Below, one piece after another: positions 35,524 to 43,207 of a stretch of 52,951 nucleotides of DNA. How positions within the stretch are numbered: the stretch's first letter is position 1; each line of letters begins with the position of its first letter. The notes under the pieces were generated by a model. The model ran no database searches, was not told where the DNA came from, and saw nothing but the letters and a program-made list of their open reading frames with translations. The DNA lies in the IMG/VR virus record IMGVR_UViG_3300042691_023337, positions 1 to 52,951 of that record. One strand, 5' to 3'. The DNA comes from a virus. Made by a program: the position numbers and the translations under genes.

Positions 35524-35736
35524 TTATTTTTGACCAATCTTTAATTTACGTTTCTCCCAATGTTCCATAAAAGTTCTGTACATTAACTCTGCAAAATCTT
35601 GTGCTTCTTCTTTTGTAAAGTTGGCTATATCAAACCCTTCATCTTTTTGAAAACCATCTTGTCTTAAACCAACAGATTTTTCAAACCTTACAAAATTAGG
35701 CATAGTAGGAGGCAATACTTTAAATGTTTTTTCCAT
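35524..35736 (-). CDS. Hypothetical protein (70 aa)
   Basis: Not recognised. Ends with a helix (ELMYRTFMEHWEKRKLK). Lies between SSB and the paralogue-family gene in the same run. Confidence 0.5.
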   Translation of the reverse strand: MEKTFKVLPPTMPNFVRFEKSVGLRQDGFQKDEGFDIANFTKEEAQDFAELMYRTFMEHWEKRKLKIGQK

Positions 35737-35747
35737 ATTATACTAAT

Positions 35748-36137
35748 TTAAAATGGCAAGTTTTCTATTGGTTCTGTAATATCGTTTGCGTTCTCATTTT
35801 GTTGCTGCGTTCCACCACTATTACCCTTAGATAAAAGTTTCAAGTAACTTACTCTTACTTTTAATTGAGGAATAGTTTGTCCTTGTTTGTTTGTGTAAAG
35901 GGATGCCTCGGGGGTTCCTTCCAAGAAAACAGATGTTCCTTTTTTAAGATATTCTGCTACTTTAGTCTTTTCAGCCCAATAAGCGCAGGACACCCAATAT
36001 GTTTTCTCCATAGGTTCACCACCAACCCCTTTCCACTTTTCAGTAATTGCTACCGAGAAATTTACAACTGTTTTCCCATTAACATTATTTACTACTGCAT
36101 CTTGTCCCAAGTTTCCAATTAATTCTAATTTTAGCAT
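35748..36137 (-). CDS. ssb: Single-stranded DNA-binding protein
   Basis: 129 residues, an OB-fold SSB: LELIGNLGQDAVVNNVNGKT, FSVAITEKWKG, YWVSCAYWAEKTKVAEYLKK with the Trp and Ala-Glu helix, and FLEGTPEASLYTNKQGQTIP. It ends with an acidic tip, then Leu-Pro-Phe, the C-terminal tail that recruits partner proteins. It coats ssDNA during replication and recombination. Its own promoter (TTG-N16-TAAATTTG) is just upstream. Confidence 0.9.
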   Translation of the reverse strand: MLKLELIGNLGQDAVVNNVNGKTVVNFSVAITEKWKGVGGEPMEKTYWVSCAYWAEKTKVAEYLKKGTSVFLEGTPEASLYTNKQGQTIPQLKVRVSYLKLLSKGNSGGTQQQNENANDITEPIENLPF

Positions 36138-36163
36138 TGTGTGTTTATTTTAAAAGTATAAAT

Positions 36164-36190
36164 CAAATTTACTACTCCCACTACATACAA
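36164..36190 (-). promoter_or_regulatory. Promoter of the SSB operon
   Basis: Minus strand TTG (plus 36188-36190), 16 bases, TAAATTTG (plus 36164-36171), about 26 bases before the SSB start. Lies in the gap after dnaB, so SSB can be made apart from the helicase. Confidence 0.6.
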
Positions 36191-36225
36191 ATAACCAAGT
36201 ATTTTAGTTTTAAGGTTATTTTAAT

Positions 36226-37665
36226 TTAGAATGGTAGTGGTTCTGCCGTCCCTATTGCTTTTTTAAAGTCAAATGTTTCTTCTTCCCATTCTGTTAATAA
36301 TGATTTTTCAAGGTGGGCTTTAAGTTTTATTCTTCCTATTCTACCATCTCTGTGTTTTGCTACTATTTGGTACATAAGACCTTTTATGTCGTTACCATCT
36401 TCATCTACTGTTGCTTGTGGGTCGTAATATTCGGGGCGGTGTAAGAAAGATACTTGGTAGGCAAGTTCTTCAATACTGCCCGACTGCTTTAAGTCTGCAA
36501 GGTTTGGTTCTTTTTTACCATGCCTGCCTAGTATTTCACGGTTCATCTGTGCGTAAAGAATGATAGGTATTTTCAATTCTTTTGTAAGATTCACAAACAC
36601 ATTCAACACATAATCTACTTTTTGTTTGTCGGTCATGTATCTTTCGTGTTCGGGTGGCACTTGGAATATGGTAAGAAAGTCTGCCAATACACATTGCACC
36701 CCGTCTTGTTTAACCCACAATCTTATCTTATTTGCAATTACATCTATTCGTCTTTTATCTTCAAGTTTTATGTTCAATTGTATAGCTTCATCCATTGCTT
36801 CACGAACCAAATCCATATCTTCATCTTTGATATATTCGGGCTTTTTCTTAAACAAAAAGTTATCTATTCCTTTCAAGTTACACCCAATTCTTATGAGTAA
36901 TTGTTCGTTTGTCATTTCCCCGTTCACAATTCCTATCTTGTATCTTTTACCCATGTTTACTGCCAGTTGCGTTAGGTGTACACCCTTACCCATTGCGGGG
37001 CGACCTGCGATAATATACAAACCGTTAAATAAAGCACCATTCATTTCATCCCATTCTTTTATTCCTGTGTAAACAGCTTTTTCATCTACCTCACCACGTC
37101 TTGCTTTGTACACTTTTTCGCAGAAACTATCAATCACATTTGCGGCTACGTTTTCTATTGGCGTAACCTTCATTTGTGCAAGTTCGTTGTTTATTTCTGA
37201 AAGGTAGTTTTCGGAATATCTTAATGTTTCAAAAACATCTTCACCATCATCCATTGCGGCAGTTAGTGTTTTTGAACTAAATTCAACCAACTTTCTTTGT
37301 AGGCTTTTTTGCTTAATTATCAAGCAATGTTGCCTAATAGGCGTGGCTGTTGGGGTAACCTCCAAAAAAGAAACCAAAAATGGCATCCCGCCAATTTGCT
37401 CTAATTTTTCACCCGATTTTAAATGTTCCATAACAAGCCTAATATCGGGTACTGTTTTTTCTGAAATTTCTACAACCGCTTCGTAAATAATAGCATTTTC
37501 GGAAACGTAAAAATCTTCAGGCTTTAAAATTTCTTTTACGGCTGTAAGATATTCTTTCGGATGGTTCAAGCAAACCCCTAAAACATACTTCTCTGATTCC
37601 TTCGCATTTGGTTGAACCTTCCCGAAAATCAATGATAAATCGTCTTTTTTCTTGGTCTTAGTCAT
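36226..37665 (-). CDS. dnaB: Replicative DNA helicase (DnaB type)
   Basis: 479 residues, the normal DnaB length. The N-terminal collar domain spans 1-165 (with AKESEKYVLG and a long helix pair), then the RecA-type motor. Walker A is at 221-229 (GRPAMGKGV): the usual Thr after Lys is Gly here. Walker B is VQCVLADFLTIF near 320, followed by LAQMN-like ILYAQMNREILGRHG and the Leu-Lys-Gln-Ser-Gly-Ser-Ile-Glu motif of DnaB motif 4. The very end is Pro-Leu-Pro-Phe, resembling an SSB tip. It sits next to a loader ATPase. Confidence 0.9.
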   Translation of the reverse strand: MTKTKKKDDLSLIFGKVQPNAKESEKYVLGVCLNHPKEYLTAVKEILKPEDFYVSENAIIYEAVVEISEKTVPDIRLVMEHLKSGEKLEQIGGMPFLVSFLEVTPTATPIRQHCLIIKQKSLQRKLVEFSSKTLTAAMDDGEDVFETLRYSENYLSEINNELAQMKVTPIENVAANVIDSFCEKVYKARRGEVDEKAVYTGIKEWDEMNGALFNGLYIIAGRPAMGKGVHLTQLAVNMGKRYKIGIVNGEMTNEQLLIRIGCNLKGIDNFLFKKKPEYIKDEDMDLVREAMDEAIQLNIKLEDKRRIDVIANKIRLWVKQDGVQCVLADFLTIFQVPPEHERYMTDKQKVDYVLNVFVNLTKELKIPIILYAQMNREILGRHGKKEPNLADLKQSGSIEELAYQVSFLHRPEYYDPQATVDEDGNDIKGLMYQIVAKHRDGRIGRIKLKAHLEKSLLTEWEEETFDFKKAIGTAEPLPF

Positions 37666-37677
37666 GTTTTCTACAGG

Positions 37678-38271
37678 TTATTTACGAAGGCTTCCACCCT
37701 CAAAAGTAATGATTTGGCACATTTCACGAACTCTATCCATCACCCTTGCTGTTAAAATTTTTTCTAAAGTAGGAACTTTTGCATCATTGTGGCGGGGTGG
37801 TAGGTTAGTGGAAAGGTGGGTTAAGTACCCCTCGCTAATAAACAAATCGTACCGTTCAAGTAGCAGTTCCGCTAAAATGTTAGTTGTGTTTCCATACTTC
37901 ATGTAATCGGATGAAGTAACCCCTATATCGTCAATGTACAAATCTTGTTTTAAATCCCTTCCGTAATGCTTTTTTACCCAAGCAACCCCCTCTGTTTCCA
38001 AAAGGTCTTTTAACTCATAGGCAGAAAGCCATTTAAACCGTCTTTCCGTATTTCGCATTATACGCTGGAAAATTCGCATCAAAATTGTCTTTCCTACTCC
38101 TACCCCACCAACATGGAGAAAGCCCTTTTTTGGGCACTCTAAGGGGCAAATAAAGCTATTCTTAAACCCCTCATACACCGTTTGGTAGTTTTTTCTCAAA
38201 TTATTAGCGTCTAAACTAAAATTTGGGGTTATTTTTTTGCCTTCCTGAATTATGATTTCTGAAAACTTCAT
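37678..38271 (-). CDS. Helicase loader ATPase (DnaC/IstB-like)
   Basis: 197 residues, AAA+ core only. Walker A at 55-62 (GGVGVGKT), Walker B at 110-117 (DLYIDDIG), sensor-1-like THLSTNLPP near 160, and the Arg box RVMDRVREMCQIITFEGGSLR near the end. DnaC-type proteins open and load DnaB on ssDNA; the place 12 bases before dnaB agrees. The IstB helper of IS21 has the same fold, but no IstA is nearby. Confidence 0.8.
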   Translation of the reverse strand: MKFSEIIIQEGKKITPNFSLDANNLRKNYQTVYEGFKNSFICPLECPKKGFLHVGGVGVGKTILMRIFQRIMRNTERRFKWLSAYELKDLLETEGVAWVKKHYGRDLKQDLYIDDIGVTSSDYMKYGNTTNILAELLLERYDLFISEGYLTHLSTNLPPRHNDAKVPTLEKILTARVMDRVREMCQIITFEGGSLRK

Positions 38272-38291
38272 GTTTTACTTTTTTCGGGTGG

Positions 38292-39134
38292 TTAATCCCA
38301 ACTAATATTCGAGTAATCGTATTCATCCTTTGGCGGTTCATCCCACCCGTACATCATTTCCTCTTTCGTCATTGTCATGGGCGGTTCTACTATCGCTGTT
38401 TTTCTGCCAACATCCCCCGAACTAAAATCAGGAACAGCTACACCGTGTTTGTTTAGTGAATTTGAAAAGTGCCGTTTTAAAGCGGGCACATCTTTCCAAT
38501 CTAGGGTTTCGTCTAATCTTTTCAGGAAAGCATTGAGCCTAACTTGAATTTGTTTAAACTCAACCCTGTGTTTCATGGCTATGGCTTCAATGTAGGGTTT
38601 GTCGTCTTTTAGGATTCTTTGTGCATTAATCCATGATTCTTCCAAAATTCCGTTTACCGTTTTTTCTTTAGTTTCCTTTTCTTTACTTTCTTTTACTTTC
38701 TTTTCATTTCCTTTAGTTTCCTTTCCTTTCCTTTGTTCATCCGCAGTTGAACCGTTGTTTAACCGTTGTTGAACCATTGCTGCTCTTTTTTCGCCACTTT
38801 TCTTTCCTTTATCTGAATTTCTTAATCTAATTTGCTCTCTTTCAAACAGATGCGCATTTAGTCTATTACTAAAGAAAATCTCATTTTCTTCTACCTCAAA
38901 AAGACCAAATTGCTTAATAACAGCAGTTACTTTCACCTCTGGAACCTGCATTTGCATGGCTAAAACGGGAATAATTTGCAACGGCAATTTACCACCTGAA
39001 TTAGCTAATTGTTCAACCAAAAACCAAAAAATACCATACCCTTCCATACCAAGTTGCTGCCTAAGAAAAAGGCATTTTACATCGTTAGCGGCATTGTAAT
39101 CGTGTGGGAAATAAAAAGCGTCTTTTTTAGGCAT
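38292..39134 (-). CDS. DUF4373-type replication-associated protein
   Basis: 280 residues. The first 100 residues (FYFPHDYNAANDVKCLFL, then QLGMEGYGIFWFLVEQL) match by eye the N-terminal domain common to DUF4373/Lin1244-type proteins of phages and plasmids, which often precede dnaC-like genes. A Lys/Glu linker with simple repeats follows at about 125-160 (DNA 38655-38745, T/C-rich on the plus strand), then a helical C-terminal part. A replication-initiation or primosome role is likely from position. Confidence 0.55.
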   Translation of the reverse strand: MPKKDAFYFPHDYNAANDVKCLFLRQQLGMEGYGIFWFLVEQLANSGGKLPLQIIPVLAMQMQVPEVKVTAVIKQFGLFEVEENEIFFSNRLNAHLFEREQIRLRNSDKGKKSGEKRAAMVQQRLNNGSTADEQRKGKETKGNEKKVKESKEKETKEKTVNGILEESWINAQRILKDDKPYIEAIAMKHRVEFKQIQVRLNAFLKRLDETLDWKDVPALKRHFSNSLNKHGVAVPDFSSGDVGRKTAIVEPPMTMTKEEMMYGWDEPPKDEYDYSNISWD

Positions 39135-39174
39135 TTGTCTGTTGTTTTAAATTTTTTACTAATTTTTTCATAAT

Positions 39175-39816
39175 TTATTGACTTTCAATTGGTAAATTAT
39201 TTGCATAAAGATATTTACTAACTATTTTCTTGCACATTGCATAAAATTCATTTCCATCCATAGCACCCTTCATTAAGTTACAAATATTGCAGCTTGCAAC
39301 TAAGTTTCTAAACCTATTCTTTCCACCCTTATGTAAACTTTGAAAGTGGTCTAAGTGAAAGGTTTTTGGATGTAATTGACAACCACAGTAAACGCATCTA
39401 AAATCAGAAATTTGTAACACCTTAAAAACTTCTATACCAGTTATTTTATCCATAGCCCTAGCATTAGCAGATGTGGCTTTAATATGACAATTAAAATCAA
39501 AAAGCAGTTTTTCTTCGTGTGCTGAAAGTTTATCATTCCCAATAGCCGACCTAATCCTAATAGAATTGTAACTAATCTCTAAATTTTTATTAATCTTGAA
39601 CTTTATACTATCTGTTGGCTTTATTTCCCCAAAAAAATACTCTATCATCAAATATAATAGATTACAGTCCTTACCATTAACAAAAACTCTAACCTCTTTA
39701 GATTTAGGTGTTAACCTAGCTTTACACCTAATCTCTTTACCCTTTTCCACCTTAAAGACATAACCATTTGATGAAATAAAATAATTCCGTGTACCTTTTA
39801 TCAAATGCGTTTTCAT
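39175..39816 (-). CDS. HNH homing-type endonuclease
   Basis: 213 residues from Met at 39816. A longer reading from 39870 passes through the hairpin leader and is rejected. The C-terminal HNH: CVYCGCQLHPKTFHLDH with Cys-x2-Cys and His-Leu-Asp-His, then NLVASCNICNLMKG with the second Cys-x2-Cys zinc pair and Asn. The N-terminus (NYFISSNGYVFKVEKGKE) looks like a NUMOD4-type DNA-binding strand set of free-standing phage homing enzymes. It is at the edge of the replication gene block and behind a 112-base structured leader. Confidence 0.8.
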   Translation of the reverse strand: MKTHLIKGTRNYFISSNGYVFKVEKGKEIRCKARLTPKSKEVRVFVNGKDCNLLYLMIEYFFGEIKPTDSIKFKINKNLEISYNSIRIRSAIGNDKLSAHEEKLLFDFNCHIKATSANARAMDKITGIEVFKVLQISDFRCVYCGCQLHPKTFHLDHFQSLHKGGKNRFRNLVASCNICNLMKGAMDGNEFYAMCKKIVSKYLYANNLPIESQ

Positions 39817-39928
39817 ACAAAAAATAACCTGTACGGGTTTGGCCCGACAGCCGCCCCCATACAGGTTCAAATAAGTTTTATGTTAGCTGTGTCGGCAGCT
39901 TTTACTAAATCACAAAGGTGATGAACTG
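39817..39928 (-). ncRNA. Structured leader RNA of the HNH gene
   Basis: In minus-strand order: hairpin ATCAC/GTGAT (39909-39922), hairpin AGCTG/CAGCT (39885-39900) with loop CCGACA, then a long stem AACCTGTA/TACAGGTT (39826-39867) holding an inner CGGG/CCCG. The loop CCGACA is perfectly complementary to TGTCGG at 39844-39849 in the second structure, so the two could kiss. A T-run follows, ending at the ATG. It may act as an attenuator, riboswitch-like leader or as a guide-type RNA of a mobile HNH element; the class is not recognised. Confidence 0.5.
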
Positions 39929-39933
39929 TATCG

Positions 39934-39965
39934 CAAAAATAATAAAAAACACATACGAAAAACAA
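39934..39965 (-). promoter_or_regulatory. Promoter of the HNH leader
   Basis: Minus strand TATTTTTG at plus 39934-39941 with TTG at plus 39963-39965, spacing 21. It faces away from the plus promoter at 39973-40022; the two sit back to back. Confidence 0.5.
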
Positions 39966-39972
39966 AAAAATA

Positions 39973-40022
39973 TTTTTTAAGGTAGTTTTAATTTGTGGTG
40001 GTTGGTTGGTTGGTTAATTTTG
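39973..40022 (+). promoter_or_regulatory. Early-type promoter with TTTTTAAGG box
   Basis: TTTTTTAAGG at 39973-39982, TTG at 39993-39995, 19 bases, TAATTTTG at 40015-40022. The start codon at 40028 is five bases later, so the mRNA may be leaderless. Three other plus promoters share this box at the same spacing. Confidence 0.8.
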
Positions 40023-40027
40023 TGTTT

Positions 40028-40222
40028 ATGGAAAAATGGTTGCAATTATTTACTTCAGAAAGTGAAAACGGTAGTTTTGAGTTTATTCATTATAGCACAT
40101 CATCTATTGTTAGGTTGATGAAAGTTGATGCTGATAGTGAAGTTGTATCTGAAATGTATCTTGATTATAATGAATTTATAGAACTGTGTGATTTTATTGA
40201 TAAGTTACGTTCAAAAATTTAG
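40028..40222 (+). CDS. Hypothetical protein (64 aa)
   Basis: First gene of the first plus-strand unit. The start at 40028 is chosen because the longer reading from 39995 overlaps the promoter. Acidic with aromatic residues (KWLQLFTSESENGSFEF). No family recognised; early phage proteins of this size are often host-takeover factors. Confidence 0.6.
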   Translation: MEKWLQLFTSESENGSFEFIHYSTSSIVRLMKVDADSEVVSEMYLDYNEFIELCDFIDKLRSKI

Positions 40223-40224
40223 TA

Positions 40225-40500
40225 ATGAAAAAAGAACTTGTACCATTTAAGGGTGGTTATATAGATGTAGTATTGTATGATGCTTATTTGTTATTAAGGG
40301 GGGCGGAAGTTAAGGGGTTAGGTATGGGGGCGTTACTAGAACCGAAAGGTCTTATCTACAACTACATTTACATATTTACTACGGGTGTTTTATTAGAGAA
40401 AGTAAAAGACAAATTGGTTGAATTATTAGGTAACCTCCCCGTAACCGTACAAACATTACCTAATCAAGAAGAAATTAGAATAACTGTAAAAAATAAATAA
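40225..40500 (+). CDS. Hypothetical protein (91 aa)
   Basis: Not recognised. Hydrophobic middle (LRGAEVKGLGMGALLEPKG, LIYNYIYIFTTG) without a clear membrane helix. Gap of two bases to the previous gene; last base shared with the next start (TAATG). Confidence 0.5.
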   Translation: MKKELVPFKGGYIDVVLYDAYLLLRGAEVKGLGMGALLEPKGLIYNYIYIFTTGVLLEKVKDKLVELLGNLPVTVQTLPNQEEIRITVKNK

Positions 40501-40769
40501 TGAAAAAGGTAGAAGTAATAGAAGGTGTTGCCGCAATGTATAATGGTAAATTTTGGGGGTTTGAGCATAATTATGGGGATTCACCAAGTAAGGGCTTTGT
40601 TGATTTTGATAATGCAGAAATAAGCGACCCAAGATATTGTAAAGAACCAACAGATATGACATGGAACCCCGCAAACACTAATAGATATAACCCCGAATAC
40701 GGTATGCTTAAAAAGGCTACATTGGTAAATGTAAGAAAAACCGTAACTACAGAATTTGAAGTTTTATAA
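40500..40769 (+). CDS. Hypothetical protein (89 aa)
   Basis: Not recognised. Aromatic, Asn/Pro-rich (NPANTNRYNPEYG) with Val-rich ends. Start overlaps the previous stop. Confidence 0.5.
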   Translation: MKKVEVIEGVAAMYNGKFWGFEHNYGDSPSKGFVDFDNAEISDPRYCKEPTDMTWNPANTNRYNPEYGMLKKATLVNVRKTVTTEFEVL

Positions 40770-40778
40770 ATATTTGAA

Positions 40779-41300
40779 ATGCCAAAACAATGTCAAGTAA
40801 TTGGTTGTAATAATAATGTTTGGGGTAAGGGTTATTGTAAGATTCACCAATACTACCGAACAGATAAGAAAGAAAAAAAAGTATCAACAAGATTTATTCA
40901 AGAAGAAGATGACTTACAAACACTAATAGACGACTTAGATGAAGTAACAAGTAGGATGATAAGGTTTAAGTATGCGGGGAAAGATGGGTTGGTAGAATGT
41001 TTTACTTGCGATGCGAAACATCCCATATCCCATATACAGTGCGGGCACTTTATACCCCGTTTGCACATGGCAACAAGATTCTTAACAGATAATTTAAGAC
41101 CACAATGTAAAACTTGCAATGAATACAAACAAGGAAATCTTACTATCTTTGCTGAAAGACTTGAAAAAGAAAAAGGTGGTATTACAGAATGGTTACACGA
41201 ACAAGCAAACACCGTACATAAATTCACCCGAACAGAACTAAAAGAACTACTACTAGAATACAGACAGAAACTACAACTATACCAAAGTAAATTTAAATGA
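40779..41300 (+). CDS. NinG/Rap-like HNH recombination protein
   Basis: 173 residues. The N-terminus has a zinc knuckle (CQVIGCNNNVWGKGYCKIH) and the C-terminal half has CFTCDAKHPISHIQCGHFIPR, TRFLTDNLRPQCKTCNEYKQ and GNL, which match lambda NinG (Rap), a structure-specific nuclease that promotes phage recombination. It overlaps the DnaA-like gene by four bases. Confidence 0.8.
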   Translation: MPKQCQVIGCNNNVWGKGYCKIHQYYRTDKKEKKVSTRFIQEEDDLQTLIDDLDEVTSRMIRFKYAGKDGLVECFTCDAKHPISHIQCGHFIPRLHMATRFLTDNLRPQCKTCNEYKQGNLTIFAERLEKEKGGITEWLHEQANTVHKFTRTELKELLLEYRQKLQLYQSKFK

Positions 41301-41815
41301 GAAGATTAAGTTTAAAGCCAGATGATTTAGAAATTGCAACAAGGTACATTCATGCTGCCGCTAATCTTTGCGGTAATGATGCAGGTATGCTAAAGCCGCA
41401 TGAATTTAAAAGACTTATCATGCACCTTGTAAAGTCTATTTCACTTTTATCCAACTATCAAAGACGAGAGAATAGACCCAAAAGTGATTACGACATTGTA
41501 TTAAAGATTTACAACGAGCAACACCCTGAATGGAAAGAAAGGAACAGAAAAGATGAAACAATCTTAGCAAGGTACACCCTTGTATATTTTCTTAGAGAGT
41601 ACACTACATTAACCTTGCAAGAGATTGGTATTAAGTTGGGTGAACAATGTAAACGTAGAAAGTTCGACCATTCAACAATGGTACACGCCTACAATTCGGT
41701 AATTGATATGCTTGAAACAAACGACCCTCAATACACAGAAATAGTTTACAAAATGGAATCAATAATCCAAGACATATTAGGTATTACAGAACAAAAACAA
41801 ATTGAAGCTGTGTGA
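41297..41815 (+). CDS. DnaA domain IV-like DNA-binding protein
   Basis: 172 residues. Residues 89-145 resemble the C-terminal duplex-DNA binding domain of DnaA: a helix ARYTLVYFLREYTTLTLQEI, GxxLG and the signature FDHSTMVHAYNSV (123-135), the counterpart of DHTTVxHAxxxI. No AAA+ ATPase part is present; the first 88 residues are helical and unknown. It could bind phage origin sites or block host DnaA boxes, or act as a repressor. It overlaps the NinG-like gene. Confidence 0.75.
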   Translation: MRRLSLKPDDLEIATRYIHAAANLCGNDAGMLKPHEFKRLIMHLVKSISLLSNYQRRENRPKSDYDIVLKIYNEQHPEWKERNRKDETILARYTLVYFLREYTTLTLQEIGIKLGEQCKRRKFDHSTMVHAYNSVIDMLETNDPQYTEIVYKMESIIQDILGITEQKQIEAV

Positions 41816-41960
41816 CGTTTTGCGGCTTTGCGATGGTGGGGAAATCGAAGCCGAAAAGTTGAATTTATTACTAATGCTTAATCAAGGTACTAATGTTGAA
41901 TTTTGCACGTCAGACCCCACTATTGCAAAACCAATGTTAGCCGCAGTAATTTTATGGTAG
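41802..41960 (+). CDS. Small protein with TTG start (52 aa)
   Basis: 52 residues, leucine-rich (EAEKLNLLLMLNQGTNVEF). The only good start is TTG at 41802, overlapping the end of the DnaA-like gene. Its stop at 41958-41960 overlaps the ATG of the next gene. The dovetailing supports it, but an ATG is lacking, so it is provisional. Confidence 0.4.
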   Translation: MKLCDVLRLCDGGEIEAEKLNLLLMLNQGTNVEFCTSDPTIAKPMLAAVILW

Positions 41961-42097
41961 ATTATAAAATTGAGGATTGTAAAGAGAAATTGTCTAAACT
42001 TTCAAAAGAAGAATGTTTAAGGTTAATTTATACTTGGGTAAAGCAGGATTATATAAACCTTAAACAATTTAAAGAGTTGGTCGTTTATTGCGGCTAA
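41954..42097 (+). CDS. Small hypothetical protein (47 aa)
   Basis: Start at 41954 (MVDYKIEDCKEK); the longer reading from 41903 contains the previous gene's end. Charged helical protein without recognised motif. Confidence 0.5.
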   Translation: MVDYKIEDCKEKLSKLSKEECLRLIYTWVKQDYINLKQFKELVVYCG

Positions 42098-42170
42098 CTG
42101 ATATATGTACGAAATAGTGCTTAACTGTTTGACAACCAATATGTTTTAATTTCTATATCGGAAAGTCTTG

Positions 42171-42178
42171 TATTTTTG
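42171..42178 (+). promoter_or_regulatory. Promoter -7 box
   Basis: TATTTTTG, matching TAnnTTTG, 24 bases before the ATG at 42203. No TTG at the usual distance. Confidence 0.4.
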
Positions 42179-42202
42179 TTTCCGAAAAAAAATATTTTAC
42201 AA

Positions 42203-42472
42203 ATGAAAGTAAAAGCCCAACCTAAACCCGAACCAATTAAAGCCATACAGCAACCAGATTTTAGAGAATTAGACATTCATGTCCCCCACATAGTATATGA
42301 CCTATCAATAGAAAATATAGAAGAAAGAAGGGCTAAAGCACAAAGGTTTGAGAATGTAGCACAGGTGGCAGCTTTTTTAGGGGTGTGGGTGGAAACCGTC
42401 TTTAGAAACAGAATACCCAAAAAAAGAATAAAGGCTATTAATGATAGGTATTATGCAGTAAGAAAATTATAA
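42203..42472 (+). CDS. Small putative DNA-binding protein (89 aa)
   Basis: The ATG at 42203 (MKVKAQPK) is preferred over a TTG at 42176 that lies in the promoter box. Pro/Lys-rich N-terminus, and a C-terminal helix-turn-helix-like run VAQVAAFLGVWVETVFRNRI followed by Lys/Arg. Probably a small regulator; family not recognised. Confidence 0.55.
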   Translation: MKVKAQPKPEPIKAIQQPDFRELDIHVPHIVYDLSIENIEERRAKAQRFENVAQVAAFLGVWVETVFRNRIPKKRIKAINDRYYAVRKL

Positions 42473-42475
42473 GTT

Positions 42476-42664
42476 ATGATAAAGAATGAAAATTGTATAA
42501 CCGTAAAGCAGCTAAAAGAATTTATTAAAGACTGGCCTGAACAAAACGAACAGGGAGAAGATAATGAAGTGTGGATTGAAACATCTGATGGATTAAGTAA
42601 TACGTGTAAGTCCGTTTGGAAGCTAAATGGGGGCGATTTGATTTTTAATTTAGAATGCTATTAG
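42476..42664 (+). CDS. Hypothetical protein (62 aa)
   Basis: Not recognised. Acidic, with a Trp-rich second half (EVWIETSDGLSNTCKSVWKL). Three bases after the previous gene. Confidence 0.5.
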   Translation: MIKNENCITVKQLKEFIKDWPEQNEQGEDNEVWIETSDGLSNTCKSVWKLNGGDLIFNLECY

Positions 42665-42665
42665 T

Positions 42666-42679
42666 CATTTCGCGAAATG
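42666..42679. promoter_or_regulatory. 14-bp perfect palindrome, possible operator
   Basis: CATTTCGCGAAATG between the stop of the 62-aa gene and the next ATG at 42686. Could be a regulator site or a weak RNA hairpin at the start of the next gene. Confidence 0.35.
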
Positions 42680-42685
42680 CAAATT

Positions 42686-43207
42686 ATGAAAACATTAGAA
42701 GAATATAAATTACATTTTCAAAAAAGGTTATTTGAAAGATACTTTTTAACAATATCGGATGAAGATTACTTTGCTTTACATAGTAATTTTGTTGGTCTTT
42801 TTTGCAAAAGTGCATCTTATACGGTTGGATATGTTTATATAGATGGGGTTAAGGTTTTTGTTTTATACATGAATGAATTAAAAATAATGCCAACTTGCTA
42901 CCCCGATTCTGTTGGGGTTGACCCAATTCAAACAATTAACGCTTGCTTTAGTAAACCAGTCAGAGGTGTCGCAACTTGGATATACGAACAATATTTATTA
43001 GAAAAAGATTCTATTAAAAATAATTTTGAAACAAAAAGAGATGCCGCAATTTTTTATTTTAGCAAAACAAAATTTCCCGATGCACATATAAGGTCTTATG
43101 AAAATAGATTTGACTTTTTTAGACTAATGCACCAAATAAAAAACATCATTGACGGTGATTCAAAGTATGCTAAACTAACATTGTCTTTAAATGATTCAAA
43201 ATATTAA
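42686..43207 (+). CDS. Hypothetical protein (173 aa)
   Basis: Start taken at 42686 (MKTLEEYK) rather than 42677, because the palindrome overlaps the earlier one. Aromatic, no motif recognised; the middle is beta-rich (YTVGYVYIDGVKVFVLYMNE). Its stop codon falls inside the first stem of the RNA at 43204, so the gene and the RNA are physically joined. Confidence 0.55.
   Translation: MKTLEEYKLHFQKRLFERYFLTISDEDYFALHSNFVGLFCKSASYTVGYVYIDGVKVFVLYMNELKIMPTCYPDSVGVDPIQTINACFSKPVRGVATWIYEQYLLEKDSIKNNFETKRDAAIFYFSKTKFPDAHIRSYENRFDFFRLMHQIKNIIDGDSKYAKLTLSLNDSKY

Noticed and set aside
36208-36230. Fifth TTTTAAGG promoter on the plus strand
   Set aside because: No TAnnTTTG box at the required distance and no plus-strand gene follows.
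37678-38271. IstB helper of an IS21 element
   Set aside because: No IstA transposase or ends nearby; the place next to dnaB fits a helicase loader.
38655-38745. Short tandem repeats as a CRISPR-like array
   Set aside because: The repeats are in-frame Lys/Glu codons of the linker of a coding gene, with irregular spacing and no spacers; no CRISPR array was seen in the window.
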